Assembly (NCBI GenBank): GCA_013400155.1
Contig: VXBM01000269.1
Span: 475,403 to 539,402 of the forward strand
Source: Helopsaltes ochotensis
Lineage: Eukaryota > Chordata > Aves > Passeriformes > Locustellidae
Direction: 5' to 3'
Length of the DNA: 64,000 bases
Positions 48,154 through 60,250 of the stretch are shown here, in pieces. The position numbers were made by a program, and so were the translations under genes. Within the stretch, counting starts at the first letter, position 1; each line of letters opens with the position of its first letter. The notes under the pieces are model-generated. The model did not search any database and was not told where the DNA came from. It saw nothing but the letters and a program-made list of their open reading frames with translations.

Positions 48154-51100
48154 CCTTCAGTCTTCACTTGATGCATATGCAGTCTTTTGGGTTCTTTTTT
48201 TTTTTTCCTGTGGAATTTTTTGGTTAGCAATTTACAATCAAATATATATGGACATTAATACCTGCAATTATTGGAAGGAGTCTCTATAACTGTATAAATG
48301 CAAAGTTGCACCATGTCCTGTACACAGCAGAGCATTACAGAACAGGTCACTTCAATTAAAAAGGCAGTTGGGATTACCAACTCTTAAAAATATCTGTGTT
48401 ATCAGGAATGTGATCAATATATGATATCAATAATTGATAAGTGAAAACAGGACATGTTCATCTCTAGTGTTTTTGGGAAAAGAAGGTAAACCCTCTACTG
48501 CCTAAATATGAAGTTGCTTAAATATTTATATGTTACCCCTTGCCTACCCCATTGATTCTTTAGTGTAAAACTGGATTGAGGAAGAAACATTTCTATATTT
48601 TTGATTTTGGGAGGAAAAATGTGTAATTTCCAAAAGGCTCAATTTTCTAGAAAGAAGAGAGGGCGGTATTTCCAAAAAGTACTCCAGCAAAGATGATAGC
48701 TGATTAATAATCTGTTAATTGGATTGCTAGGAGTCCTAGTCTTCCACAGCCTTTGAAGAAACTTTCATCTGCATGAATTCCTCAATATACGAGTTGAGTG
48801 TTGGAATCCACTGTTACCATGTGTTTGTACTTTGAAGAAAAGCTTTGGGTTTTGGGAGGTTTTTGGTTCTGTTTGAAGGGATTTTATGAGGCTAACCAAA
48901 GCCTCTGCAATTCCCACATTGGGCATGTAAAAGCCCTTGAAGGCTTCTGTGCTGTTTCAGTGAAGATGATGAGTTAGTTTTTCCCTTGGTTTATGATTTT
49001 CCACTGGTTTCTTCCCTTTCAGTAGTTTTGTCCTGGTATTTGTTGTTGGAACCTCTCATATATCTGTTTTAGATATTCCATCTTTACTACTCTGCTGTAG
49101 TTATCTATTTTCCTTGCAAACATTTGAGGTGTAGCTGACTGTGTTGTCTCCATTATTCAGGTGAGGGACCAGAGCACAAAGGAAATCCTACTGTTAGATT
49201 TAAGTCTGTCACAGAACAAGAATCTAAAATAATTTCTCCTGCATTTTAAAGTTCATGCTGTAACTCTTGGACTGTTCTGCTGAGTGAAAGGAGAAGGTGG
49301 GAAGACAACATTTGCAATAGAGTCTGGAAAAAATGAACTGGGAAGCAGTCGAGTGAGTTTTATCTACAGATCCATTCTTCCTTGATTCTCTAATGTGCAT
49401 CTCAATTGAATCTTTTTTTTTTTCAACAATTTACCAATTATCTAAACCAGCAGATCTTTTCTATTCTTTTCTTTCCAAGACTTTTTTTTTTGTTTCACCA
49501 GTTAAGTAATCCATGAGTCATTTGAAATCTCTTCATTGTTGTCTTCCAGGATTTTAAGTTAATGGAGCTTGAAAAATATGACTCATTTGACTAGAATGGA
49601 TCTTGAGTTAGTCTTCAAGAAGAAAAAGTAGAGGAAATCTTTTGAACATGTGTGTTAAGTGTTCCAGTCATTCTCTTTCTAGTGTGCCTCTTCTATTCAT
49701 TAAAAAAAAGAAGAATATTTTTTTATGCAGTTGATGTGTTCTTCGAGTATTAAATTTGATTTGGGAATGCAATTTTCATCTCTAAGAATCTTCATTAACA
49801 TCTTATTATATTAATTTTAACTTTTCTTATATATTTTTAGATATCTACTTGTAAATATAACCTGGAAAAACAACTAACAATGAGCAATATTGAATCATAG
49901 GGGTGAATCACCAGGGGAGAGCTGTATAATGATAGTGAAATTCAGAAAATCAAACATTTGCTTCATGTCTCTTTTGGTATCTGTTAAATTTCTTCTTTCT
50001 CAATATTTCTGTTGGAACATATCCAGATCCAATGTTTAGGTACAGTTCCAAATTATGTTAGACATTTATTTTAGCTCAATCTAGAAAATTTACATTTTTG
50101 AGGCTGAGTCCCCAGATTTACACAGAGCTTGGGGGCTTTGGGAGTTTTATTTCATCAGGGTGCATTTCTCTACCATTTGAAAGTTTTCCCAACTATTTTT
50201 TTGTGATCACAAGATTAAGCTAAGAAGACCTAATTGTGTCTGTGCTGTAATATCATTGTATGATTTTGAGGACTCTTATCTGAACATGCTGTTCTTACAG
50301 TGTGAACTGATTTTTTCTGTAAAGAAAACAACAAAAAAAGAAAACTAGCACAGTTTTCAGCAGAAATACGTACATTACTTCCAAAGAAGCTCTACCCAGC
50401 CCAAGCTTGGGCTCACGTTGTGTGATGTCTGCATGTGAGTTGTCCCACCATCATTTGTCCCACCATCCAATGGTTCTATCACCTGAGGACTGGAAGATGT
50501 GTTTCCTGTGAATCCTCCACTCAGTTTTGCTCAATGAAGAAACATCCTTGTAATCTGTAGCCTGTAGCGCACAGGTGGATAAATAGCCGCAGGAAGCAGC
50601 CTGTGTGTAGCTTGCTGTTTCCCTTGCAATGTCTCACATTAAACCAAAATTCTAATTAACCGTGTCCAGACCACTTGGAACTGCAGGTCAGGCCCTTCTT
50701 TACAAAGACAGTCTGTGCACTTCTTGCTCTGGTCTATGGAGGTCTGCTGTTGTGCTGCCCCTTCAAACAAACCATGGTATAGGAGGAAGTTTTACTCATC
50801 TCATCAGGTACATATGTATGTATCCTCTTTCCATTATAACTTGAAATATCTTTTCATGATTTCTAGGGAGAAGAGAGAATATGTTTATCCTGATAAAAAC
50901 AGATGATTCATGGGGTTTTTCTGCCTTCTTAACACTCTTGACACAGCATGAGTTTGGTTCCTAACATAAAAAAAAAAATCTCACTAAGACTGGAAAACCA
51001 TAAAGGGCTCCTCCTCCTTAATTTTGTGCAATCTACGTTTTGAAAATGACAATGAAATAGGTGTGCACCAGGATCACAGAATTCATCCTTTCCAACCCTG

Positions 51101-52225
51101 TCTGTTGCTCAGTAGCTCAATTAAAGGATATTCTGTTCTAGCTGCATGCTACAAAGTGTTAGTTCTTTATATATGCAGAGTCAGGAACTTGGATGTTATA
51201 TCCTAAGTTAAAAAGTCGAGGTGACCTGTTTTCTCTGGACTATAGTAGTTTTGGAAAACCAATTATTTTGCACAGTGCCTCCCTTGAATGATGTCCTTGA
51301 ACTATGTCCTCTTGTGCATGAATGTCTCAAAAAATAGCTGACATTCCTGGGCTCTCTTAAATCTGGGATATAGTAAAAAAGATTTGGACGTCAGAATACA
51401 TTTCTCCACAGATCCACAGATCTTCTTCCAATCATGGTCTTCCTTCTTAGGCATGGTGTACTTTTTGGGAGATACAGTTGCCTGTTTTCTCAGGCTGGAA
51501 CTAGATTGTTTATCTTTTTCCCTTAAGATTGCTTATTTTTACCTGAAAAAAAAAATTGACTGTATAGTTTTATTACATTTGTCTGAAAATACTGTAGTTA
51601 TCTTAGTGCACTCTTCTTGTTAAAACTTTATTCTTTTTTTGCAGTACCTTCTATAAGTCATGAGAATTATAAGGGAAATTTTTGGACTGGAACTTTTTAT
51701 CTTGGAATTTACTTATCTTTCTGGGCTTCCTGTCTGTACTCTTTTCACACATTGACACAGTTGCCGTGGTGTCCCTCACATGGTGTCACTCTCCAGTGGT
51801 TCCATTGTATTAATCCTAGAACTGCCTCTTCAAAGTAAATTGAATCATCTTTAAGGTTCAGAAAATTATTTCAGGATGTTATTACTGGGCTAGCCACCAA
51901 CCTGATATTCTTCCCTCAAAGAGAATAGTCTAGGTTATATTTCCGTCATACATACTTGTTCTGCATGGTTTCATTACATCTGTCTGAAGCTGGTATTTTA
52001 AGTCTTTGCTTTAATTTCTTTCTGTCAAATACCACTGGCAAATTAGGTTTAGCACTGTCCATCCTATTCCCCTTAGAATTTTAATTAGTTCTGTGCTGAA
52101 CACCCAGTTGTACACTGCAGTTGTATGTGTTTGATACCTACATATTTATTTGTCAAAATTGAATTGCTATGTTTCAGTTAATTCTCTAATACATTGCTGT
52201 ATATCTACAAAGAAATCAACATTGT

Positions 52226-52237
52226 GGGGGGGGGGGG
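52226..52237. repeat. Poly(G) run, 12 bases
   Basis: Twelve consecutive G in an AT-rich setting. Confidence 0.97.
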
Positions 52238-53924
52238 AAACCCAGGTCAAATATATTTAGATAATGCTATAAAATGGTTAAACTCTCAGCTTTAGGCTGT
52301 GAGGATGGCCTGAGTGTCAGAGTCTTAGGACCAGTTGGTTTTTTAACTGGTGGAAAAGGAAGAAAAACAAGGTAAACATGAACCTTTCTTGGTATTCCTT
52401 AGGACCTGTTCCAGGCATATCACTGTCTGCCCACTGTGCTTGGTGATGCCAGAGACATAGAAAGCTGCTCCACGACAGCAGCTGAAAGTTCCTGTATCTT
52501 GTGGAAGGCTGGATTGGTGAAAGCACAGGAAGTGCCTCTGGCTTCATACCACATGCCCTGTGACTTCAGTGACATTCTGGGTGACCCTGGGACATAGGTG
52601 GGATGCTCATGGCACTGCTGTGGGCGCCTGCCTCACAGGGCTTGGAGGAGACCTCAGGCAGTGGGCTACTTCTCAACGTGTACACAGTCAGCAGGGATTT
52701 GGTTTTTCACTGTTCTCTCTCGTTGTACTCAGTCATGCTCCTGCAAACTTTAGCAGTGACTGCCCTGGGTGAGGAGCACGAGGCTGCAGAGCCTGTGAAG
52801 AACAATGAAAGGGGCTGTAGAGTGGAAAGCACTGCATAGGCAGTGCAGTGTCACACTGGGAGGGACAGTCTTCTCTTGGTTCTCTTGGACATGAGAACTT
52901 TTGAATGCTCCCAATTGTTTGAATGATGATGCTTCCAAATGTTTTCCCGGGCAGGGTACAGCCCTGTTTGTTATTCCAAGGAGAGAAAAGGGTGTAGAGA
53001 CTGGAAGTCCTCACACCCACTCTCTGTCCTAGGGACTGCTTCTTGGTGAAGAAGGGACAAGTGCCTTAAATGTGTCTGAGTCCTTTTCTGAATACAAAAT
53101 TAAAAACTGTAAATATGGAGAGGACATATGGTACAATTTAATCCTAAACAGAACAAGCAGGGTTTCATCCAAAGCGATTTAAATTTGGATGTGACTTGCT
53201 TTGAATTTCACTAACTTTTCCTTATACTAACATTTTACTTGTCTGATCTTTTTATAATTGACATTGGCAATACAATTGCAGAGCACGGATGCCATTTTTC
53301 ACTGCCGGCTTTTCAGAAACACGGAACAAATTCTGCAGGGTGCCCACATTTGAAATACTCGTGGGGACGTGTGTGTAACATACGCACAGTCTAATGGTCT
53401 AATACTGACCTTCATTTCTTTAATTCAAAATTTAGTGATCCTCTGGAAAAGAGCTGGTGGAGTGGATGGGATGCCTTTATTCAGTTCTAATTCTGCTAGA
53501 GGTCTAATGTGAGTCTTCCAGATCTTGAGCCAAATTGTTCTCTTATGCAACAGCAAGCTCTGAAGTCAACTCTTCTTTTTCTGCATAGCTGAGGAGGTGC
53601 TCTTAGTACTTGCCAATGAGCCTGTGCTCTTCAAAACATTTTTTTTCCACCTTGTGGGTGGTGATGAAAGGTGTACGTGTCAGACTTCTGTCACCGCACA
53701 GAAAAAAATAAACTAGCACTGCAAAGAACTTCAAAGTACAGACAGAACTAGCCAATTTTTTTCGAACCTAGTTTTCTTAATAATAATGAATTTCTTTTAG
53801 TAGCTAGTGAGCACTGAAATGAGCAAAAGGGTGGCAGAGAAGCATTGAAAATGGACAGTTGGTGCACAGAGGGGTTTTCTTTGCAGAGTTTCAATGCTGA
53901 AGCCTTTAGAAGAGAGCACTTACA

Positions 53925-53943
53925 GATGTTTGATTTCTTTCAG
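53925..53943 (+). promoter_or_regulatory. SORCS2: Splice acceptor of the SORCS2 exon
   Basis: ACAGATGTTTGATTTCTTTCAG-like pyrimidine-rich sequence ending in CAG immediately before the open SorCS frame. Confidence 0.85.
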
Positions 53944-54043
53944 GTCTTCAGATTTTGGGACATTATACACAAAGTTGAACCTACAGCCTGGGATTGCCAC
54001 TGTTATTGACAATTTCTACATTTGTTCCACCAACAAAAAGAAG
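53944..54043 (+). CDS. SORCS2: SORCS2 internal coding exon (probably exon 3), VPS10P domain
   Basis: This is one internal exon of a SorCS-family VPS10P-domain receptor, a type I membrane protein that sorts cargo and binds neurotrophins or proneurotrophins in neurons. Seen: the acceptor tract TTTGATTTCTTTCAG precedes it and the consensus donor GTATGT follows. The first base (G) completes a codon split with the previous exon. The next 33 codons are open and end in phase 0. They read SSDFGTLYTKLNLQPG, then a TVIDNFYIC block, then a lysine-rich end. Known of the family: SSDFGT-type and TVIDNFYIC motifs sit in the first blades of the ten-bladed beta-propeller, and the 'LQPG...TVIDNFYIC' wording fits SORCS2 better than the SORCS1/3 versions I recall. 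The exon has no start codon, so it is too short and Met-less for ORF callers. Inferred: the gene runs left to right, with exon 2 upstream and exon 4 downstream of this window. Certainty is high for the family, somewhat lower for the paralogue and exon number. Confidence 0.85.
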
Positions 54044-54049
54044 GTATGT
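54044..54049 (+). promoter_or_regulatory. SORCS2: Splice donor of the SORCS2 exon
   Basis: AAG|GTATGT, close to the vertebrate U1 consensus. Confidence 0.87.
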
Positions 54050-56492
54050 GGCAAAAAACCATTTTTGTAGTGCAGGTGAGATTCTGCAACTATGTGAAGT
54101 GTGTTTTGCAGGTTTTCAAAATATAGAAAACTGATTTTCATGATGGTGAAGATCACCTTTGATGCATTTGGAACATACAGAAGTGGGATATTTATCGTTC
54201 CTGAATAGTACAGACAGAAAAAGAATACCTTGATGGACACATAAACCTCATGAGGTCATTGAGGTATATGACTCCTGGAAAGTTTCTTAGTGTTTTCTGT
54301 GCAAATGAAAAAGGAAATTCTGTAGGTTTTCACACATCCCAATGGATTCTGGGACTAACATTCAAACTCTTCATCCTTTATGCAGAAGTTTCTTTGCATC
54401 TTCCTTATTATAAACTATAGGCGGTCATTTCTAATGATGTTTATCCTGTGTAGAACCTTAATGAAATAAATTTTTAAAAACCCTCTCCTTGAAGCTTTCT
54501 TAAGAAATGTTCCTGCATCATTACTAAAAAACACAATGCTTTTCTTGGAACCTAGGAAGGTTAAGTGGACTTTATAAGTGAGAGTGAAATTGACCCAGTG
54601 TATTTACAATGGATGTTATATTAGAAGCAACAGGAAGAATGATTATGAGAGAAAAAAACCACTTTAATAGCCCTTCTATGTCTTCAAAGTGTCTATGATT
54701 TAAATGGCAAGAGTTTTGAAGTACAGTGTGAAACACAAGCACAGTAGGTCTTTCATGAAATAAGAATTTTGATAAGGGACTTTTAAATCCAGTGTAATAC
54801 AGAAACACTGATTTCAGATAGAGGCCACTGACTGGAAGAGCAATGTTTGTTGTGTTTATCTGTCTGTTTTACTTAGTCAAAAGTCAGTGGAACTCAGTGA
54901 GGCTGCCTTGATGATGAAGTACATATTGTATTTCTCTTGAAATTGTCACTGGAATTTTGTGCCCAAGCTGTGTTTTGTCTGAGCTTGGTAATACATTTTT
55001 AATCTGCTGAAAAGCCAGAAATTATTTTTTTGTTTCTTGAAGTGGAACCGACAACAAGCATGAAGTTTCTTCAGATTGCCTATCTCAGATATATGATCTG
55101 CTGGTGGTCTCAAGTTCAAACCAATAAAACCAAAAATCTTTACCCATCTCAGTTTTTGGAATAAAAGCTAGAAGGGTGAGATAGATGACAGCCCCGTGGA
55201 GGATCTTTGCCAGCTCAATCAGCTACAATATCAAAGCTTGCCCAAGCACAAGAGTTCAGTGACAATATGGTTGTGCCACTTGTGTGAAAAAATAAACAGC
55301 TGTAAGATTACTGTCAAATTTCAAGCCTGAATGACACACCAGTGTTCACAAGAACGTCATGTTAATCCTGTCTAAGAAAAAAATCAATATTCTACTGAAT
55401 TTCACAAATTGAATTTCTTAGAGCTACCAACCCTGCTTAATAAACTATTATGATATTGAAATCCACCTGATACAGAAAGTCCCTTTAAGTCAAGATAAAA
55501 ATGCTATTTTTATGTGGATATTTGCTTCTTCAAAGTTGTTGTTTATTAGTATACAAACAACAAAAACAGCAGAGCAGAAAGGATTTCTAGCACCTAGCCA
55601 GAGGTAGATATATTAATACATGCATATGTGGTACAAAAAAGATGAAAGCAGTGGGCTGCATGCCCATGGCTTTGGACTGTTCTTGGAGGTTTTGTGGAAG
55701 TTGAGGGAAGTCTTCATGTTGTAAGAGCTTTGTCTGTTGTAATAGGAAATTTTAGGTGCTGGATCTTTGATTAGGGCACTAAGACTAAGTTGTTCTCACA
55801 CAAGTTATTTGGACTGGTGGAGGAGCACGTCTTCCTGTCTATTTCAGCAGAGGTGCAGTGAGGTGGAATAGAGTATTTAGAACTCTGACTCCCTTTTCTA
55901 AGCTGAGCAGAAGTCTCAGGGTTTCACTTATTCTTGATGTTACTTCAGATCATTATGGTTTGGGGTTTCTTCAACCAGTTCACATCTTTTAAAATGTGCT
56001 GAAAATGGAAAGTGGAGTGCTGACTGTGTATACTGGAACTGAACATGCACTTTAAATTTAAAGCATAAGTAGTCCCGTGCTACCACTTAGCATTTAGTGA
56101 CTGGGAAAATACATGAAAGCAAAGATAAAAGACATTTATAGGGATTTTTAATACCTAGCACATTAAAGAGTGTTCTATGATTTCATTTCATTTAGCCATT
56201 TTTGTCCTCATCTGTGGAAGAATAGATACTGCACATTTAAAAATCATCATTCCCACCTCAGTTTCATCAAAGCATTAACCACACCTGATTTAAGTTCTGT
56301 AGAATTAGGTATCTGGTCAAGCTCTCTCCCTCTACAATCAAAAAAAAAAAAAGGAGAAATATGGGTATCTCCAGGCAGTTCATACTGTTAAAATCACAGT
56401 TCTTATCTTGTGGAAGTCCCTGTAACTGACTTTGTGATTACTGTGGGTCTGAATCAAACTGTGGCTTCCTACAAAGACAGACAAAGAGATGG

Positions 56493-56547
56493 GTCATGGT
56501 TTAACCCCAGCTGGCAATTAAGTACCACACTGCCCTTGGCTCACCTC
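56493..56547 (-). mobile_element. Terminal fragment of an avian LTR, fused to CR1
   Basis: GGTCATGGTTTAACCCCAGC, then TGGCAATTAAGTACCACACTGCC and GGCTCACC match the end of the same LTR family seen at 22453, over about 55 bases. The rest of the LTR is absent. The fragment passes directly into CR1 coding sequence. Orientation is tentative and follows the solo LTR. Confidence 0.8.
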
Positions 56548-56735
56548 ATCCGCCAGTTCCCCCAGGGCCTGTGGATTCCTCTCGTCAAGTCCCATGGACT
56601 TGTGCACCTTCAGGTTCCTTACATGGCCTTGAACCTGTTCTCCTCCTACCATGGCAAGTTCTCCATTATCTCGGTTCCGACCTTTGCCTTCTATGATTTG
56701 GGTGGTGTGACTAGAGCCCTTATGGGTCAAGAAAC
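56545..56735 (-). mobile_element. CR1 LINE fragment: reverse-transcriptase N-terminal part
   Basis: On the minus strand the frame reads VRNLKVHKSMGLDERNP, then QALGELADEVSQ. This is the conserved CR1 block just upstream of the reverse-transcriptase fingers (His-Lys-Ser-Met-Gly plus Leu-Ala-Asp). It is short, truncated on both sides, and joined at ELADEVSQ to the LTR end. It is non-functional. Confidence 0.87.
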
Positions 56736-57024
56736 AAACATGAAACAGGAGATTGTGTTTTTGTTTTGAAATGCAGTTAAATGAAATATCTGCAAGAAGG
56801 CTGCAGTCTTGTTCCTGGGCTTACATCATTTTTACAGTTGATAGCTTCCAGTATACCAGCTCCTGGAGCTTAGACTTCCGCTCAGCTTGCCTCCACTCTC
56901 TGGGCTGCAATTGTACCAGACAGACCAATGGACTTCTAAGTGAGCTTTATACAGTAAATGTGAAATTGTACTGAAAATTTTCTGTGAATTACTCTACTTT
57001 CATTTTCTTAAGATGTATTGAAAA

Positions 57025-57051
57025 TAATGCAGTTGATGAAGAACTGCATTA
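57025..57051. repeat. Perfect 10-bp inverted repeat with 7-base loop
   Basis: TAATGCAGTT and AACTGCATTA flank GATGAAG. Confidence 0.75.
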
Positions 57052-58810
57052 GCAAAAAGTATAACAGCATCCTTTTCACATAGTACTATATTGAAAAGGG
57101 ATTGTATAAAAACCGCCACAAGGTTATAAGATAAAATATAAGGAAAAATATAGGAATGTTGAGGACTAAATAAGCTGGAGGAACTATGGAAATCATCTAT
57201 AAACCCCACTACATTCATTCAAGAAGTGGCACATTCCATTTCTCTCTCAGCCTTCTGTGAACAAGTTGTGATGAGTACTGTTCATAGGCCTAAGTTGAGA
57301 ATCAAGAAGGAGTTGTATCAAGGTCATGTCTACACAATCTTTTGACAGTTGAGGTAAATTCATTCACTCTGTGTCTTTCTCTGGCTGAAGGCAGCAGGAC
57401 TCTAATGTAGAAATTGTGTTGCTGCAGTTACCAACGGACTCAAGCTATGAAACTCAGTTTTGACAAGAAATTATGGCAGATCTCTGAGGGCAGAGCTTTA
57501 GAGGGCTTTGTTTGCTGCTCTGAATGGACCTTTCTGATGAAATCATGGGATGGAGGTGTGAACTGTGGCCATATTGTTTGTGAGTCAGAGTTGAATTGTG
57601 GTCAGCCACCTGCACAAGTAAAAAAAATTTTCACCTACCTGCAAATGACCAAGTGGGACCATAGATCATCACCCTAAATGCTATGAAACAGCAGAGTAAT
57701 AGGCAAGGTCACACTCTAATTAAGAGTTCATGCTTCCTAAGGGTGCATTAATATTTGCTTTGCATTCTGTCTGGTTTTAGTGTAGTATAAACCAGCAGCT
57801 AAAGACTCTGATATGGTTTTGCAAAGCTGTAAAGTAGTGAAGGGGAATCCTGCTATGTAAGCTCTCTGATGCTAACTTCTCGATTTGAAGCACTTTTTCA
57901 TTGATCTGTGTCACAAAATAGCCTTTCCCTATGCGTCCTTGAAGTGTTGTGCAGTGATAAAGAGATGTCCCTGCACTTTAAGCAAAGAATTTAGGTAACT
58001 ATCTCCTTTTCAGTAATTAGCACATGCTAATAGTGTCAAATGGTACAGGAAACCCATCATGTACTATGTGCTGGAAATAATTTGCTTTGTGTTCTCAGTT
58101 TTCCAAACCAACATTTTAATTGTGACTTGGAAGTGTGATGTGCCTGGTTTATAGAGTATGGGATTAAGGCTTCCATAGTGTCAATCTGGAATCAGGTGAA
58201 CAAAGTAAATTCTTTCTACAGAAGAAGACAGTTAGCAGAGTTTAGTTTCACTGAGCTAAATTATCAATAAAATATTTAACATTTTTTGGAGCATATATGC
58301 TATTGGATGTAGAAATTACATATTTGATTTTATGTAGTGTTGTTGGGGAGGAGTTGAATGAACACACTGATTTTTTTCCCTCACATTCAGTGCATATTTT
58401 AATTTTAATTCATGCTAATGCAATTGGTGCATCCATCCTTCCGTTTATATGCTTTTGGAAAACAGGCAGCTAAGCAGTTTACATTCAGGCTTTTGATATT
58501 AACAGAAAATAAATTTTTATTGTGCATACACTAACTTATTAGTTAGATGGGTTGAACACTTACATTTCCCAGCTATCACAATAACCAATAGCTGCATGTT
58601 TTTCCAAACTGAAAGGCAAGGTGAAAAATGTGTATTCTTGCTTGCCAAACAAGGCAGAACACTTAAGATAGTAACAAGGATATAGGGTATATACGCCATT
58701 TTAACTCCTGATAATTTAAATATTATAAATTACACTTTGCAAAAGAGTATTTGCCAGAGCTATAACTACAGTTTCCAAGATGCAATTGTCTTGAGCAATG
58801 TTTGTAAGCA

Positions 58811-58916
58811 CTTACAGGTAAATGCAGTCCTACATCATTTTGACATTTGTCTTTCAGAGCAGAACAATTGGTTGTGGAATTTGTCAAAATGCAGTAGGAC
58901 TACATTTACTTGTAAG
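58811..58916. repeat. Long inverted repeat: 35-bp arms, 36-base loop
   Basis: Arm 1 (58811-58845) begins CTTACAGGTAAATGCAGTCC. Arm 2 (58882-58916) is its reverse complement at 31 of 35 positions. One of the four differences would be a G-U pair in RNA. Arm and loop size fit either a short palindromic DNA-transposon remnant (MITE) or a pri-miRNA-like hairpin. No transposase sequence is nearby and I do not recognise a known microRNA. Confidence 0.9.
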
Positions 58917-60200
58917 GAATTATTCTACTCAAGTATCAGTTTCCTTAGAGACCATGCCAGAACATCTGCAAATATAGAGAGCAGAATTATCTTACACTTT
59001 TACTAGTAGTCATCTAAGGAATATTCCTTTCAATAAGACGAGTAGTACTTCGGGAACATTTCCCTTTGAAATTATAGAATATGAGTCTGTATGTTGAGAC
59101 CTCTACCATGATGTCTTCTTGCCTTATAAGCAGTGTCACCATTCAGTTTTATTCCAGTGATGCACCATCACAGCACTAATGTGACCTGACTGCATCATTT
59201 TGCTTAAGGCTTAAGTCCATGACTGTTCAGTTTGTCTTCAGATATTCCAGATACTACAAGAAATACACCCAATAATTGACTTTTCATTTTCCCCCCATAC
59301 TTTGCTAGTTGGTAAATTGCTGTGAGAGGCAGTCCTGGGCAGAAATCCCAGATTTTATTCACACACAGCTGATGAGCAGTTTCTTCGTTGACAACCAAGA
59401 AGCTGCTAAAGTGGAACTCAAACAGTCAGAGCTTTCATTAAACTGTTAGCTGGAGTCACAGTCCACAGCAGAGGTTCCTCCAGCACCACCAAACCCATGA
59501 CATATATGAGGAGGATTTGATGGATGCTGTTTGATGGGGTGTGACTATGTATATGTGGAAAAAATAGGATAAAGCTTTGAGAAACAGAGTGGAACTGTTG
59601 AAAATTAAAGCTGTGGATGAAACAATGGCTTGAGATCTGGCTATTAAAGAAGTATTTGAGTTATTTACTGGCTAAATGGAGGGTAGGAGCCACAGCTTTC
59701 CAGCTGGACTAATTTCCGATATGGTGAGAAACCAGGGCTTTTTCACACTTTGTATGTAAACAGAGCTGCATAAAAAATGTGTAACTCCTATGTCATTGTC
59801 ATATTCTAACTCCTTGTAGCCCTTTCAGTAAGTGGAAGGTAGGAGCAGAGTTAGTATTCTATTTGAGAGTACCCTCTCTCCTAACCAGTAGATTATGAAT
59901 GCATTTTCCTACATAGTGTGACAAAGAAGGGTTTAATTTAGTTTTGTTTCCAGCAAAACTCTTTCTGTGCATTTCTCCATCCTGTTCTTGTATGTGCAGT
60001 GTTAGAAGGAATCCCCAGCTCTTGCTGATTCATGACAGGTTTGACAATACCTTTTTGAATGCATATCTATTAAAACATTGAACCATGCAAGCTGAAGCCG
60101 CCTCTGAAATTTTTGTGTCAATTCTACTCTCTTGGAATCAATAAATATTCTACAGTCCAGCACCTGAAGTACACTGTCATTAAAGGTTGCACTTGATATT

Positions 60201-60250
60201 AGAAAAAAAAGAAAAAAAAAAACCCACAAAAACCAGCCAAGCCAACAAAC
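60201..60250. repeat. A-rich then A/C-rich tract
   Basis: AGAAAAAAAAGAAAAAAAAA followed by AACCCACAAAAACCAGCC-type text. Confidence 0.88.

Larger units (their letters stand above)
1..53943 (+). other. SORCS2: SORCS2 intron upstream of the exon (probably intron 2, partial)
   Basis: Assigned as intron because the only recognised exon begins at 53944 with a clear acceptor site. No ORF in this stretch has the length, codon structure or family similarity of a real gene; the longest Met-initiated ORF is 194 codons and unrecognised. I looked for the preceding SorCS exon, expected to end with two bases of a split arginine codon before GT, at the GGAGGT sites I noticed, and found no match. The content is transposon remnants, microsatellites and unique AT-rich DNA, listed separately. 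Genes nested in other introns cannot be excluded, but none is visible. Confidence 0.7.
48154..53943. other. Unique intronic DNA up to the exon
   Basis: No exon or transposon was recognised. It includes a 12-base G-run at 52226-52237. A moderately GC-rich stretch at about 52550-53040 stays open on both strands without a recognised product. The last 30 bases before 53944 form the acceptor region. Confidence 0.55.

Noticed and set aside
50689..50746. Possible upstream SorCS exon ending in a Leu-Trp-Arg-like frame before GT
   Set aside because: The frame ends SGLWR before GTCTGC, superficially like the expected exon end. The donor is poor, and the remaining residues do not match the family.
51070..51105. 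GGATCACAGAATTCATCCTTTCCAACCC as a CR1 tail
   Set aside because: It mixes forward- and reverse-like CR1 words and is too short and diverged to call.
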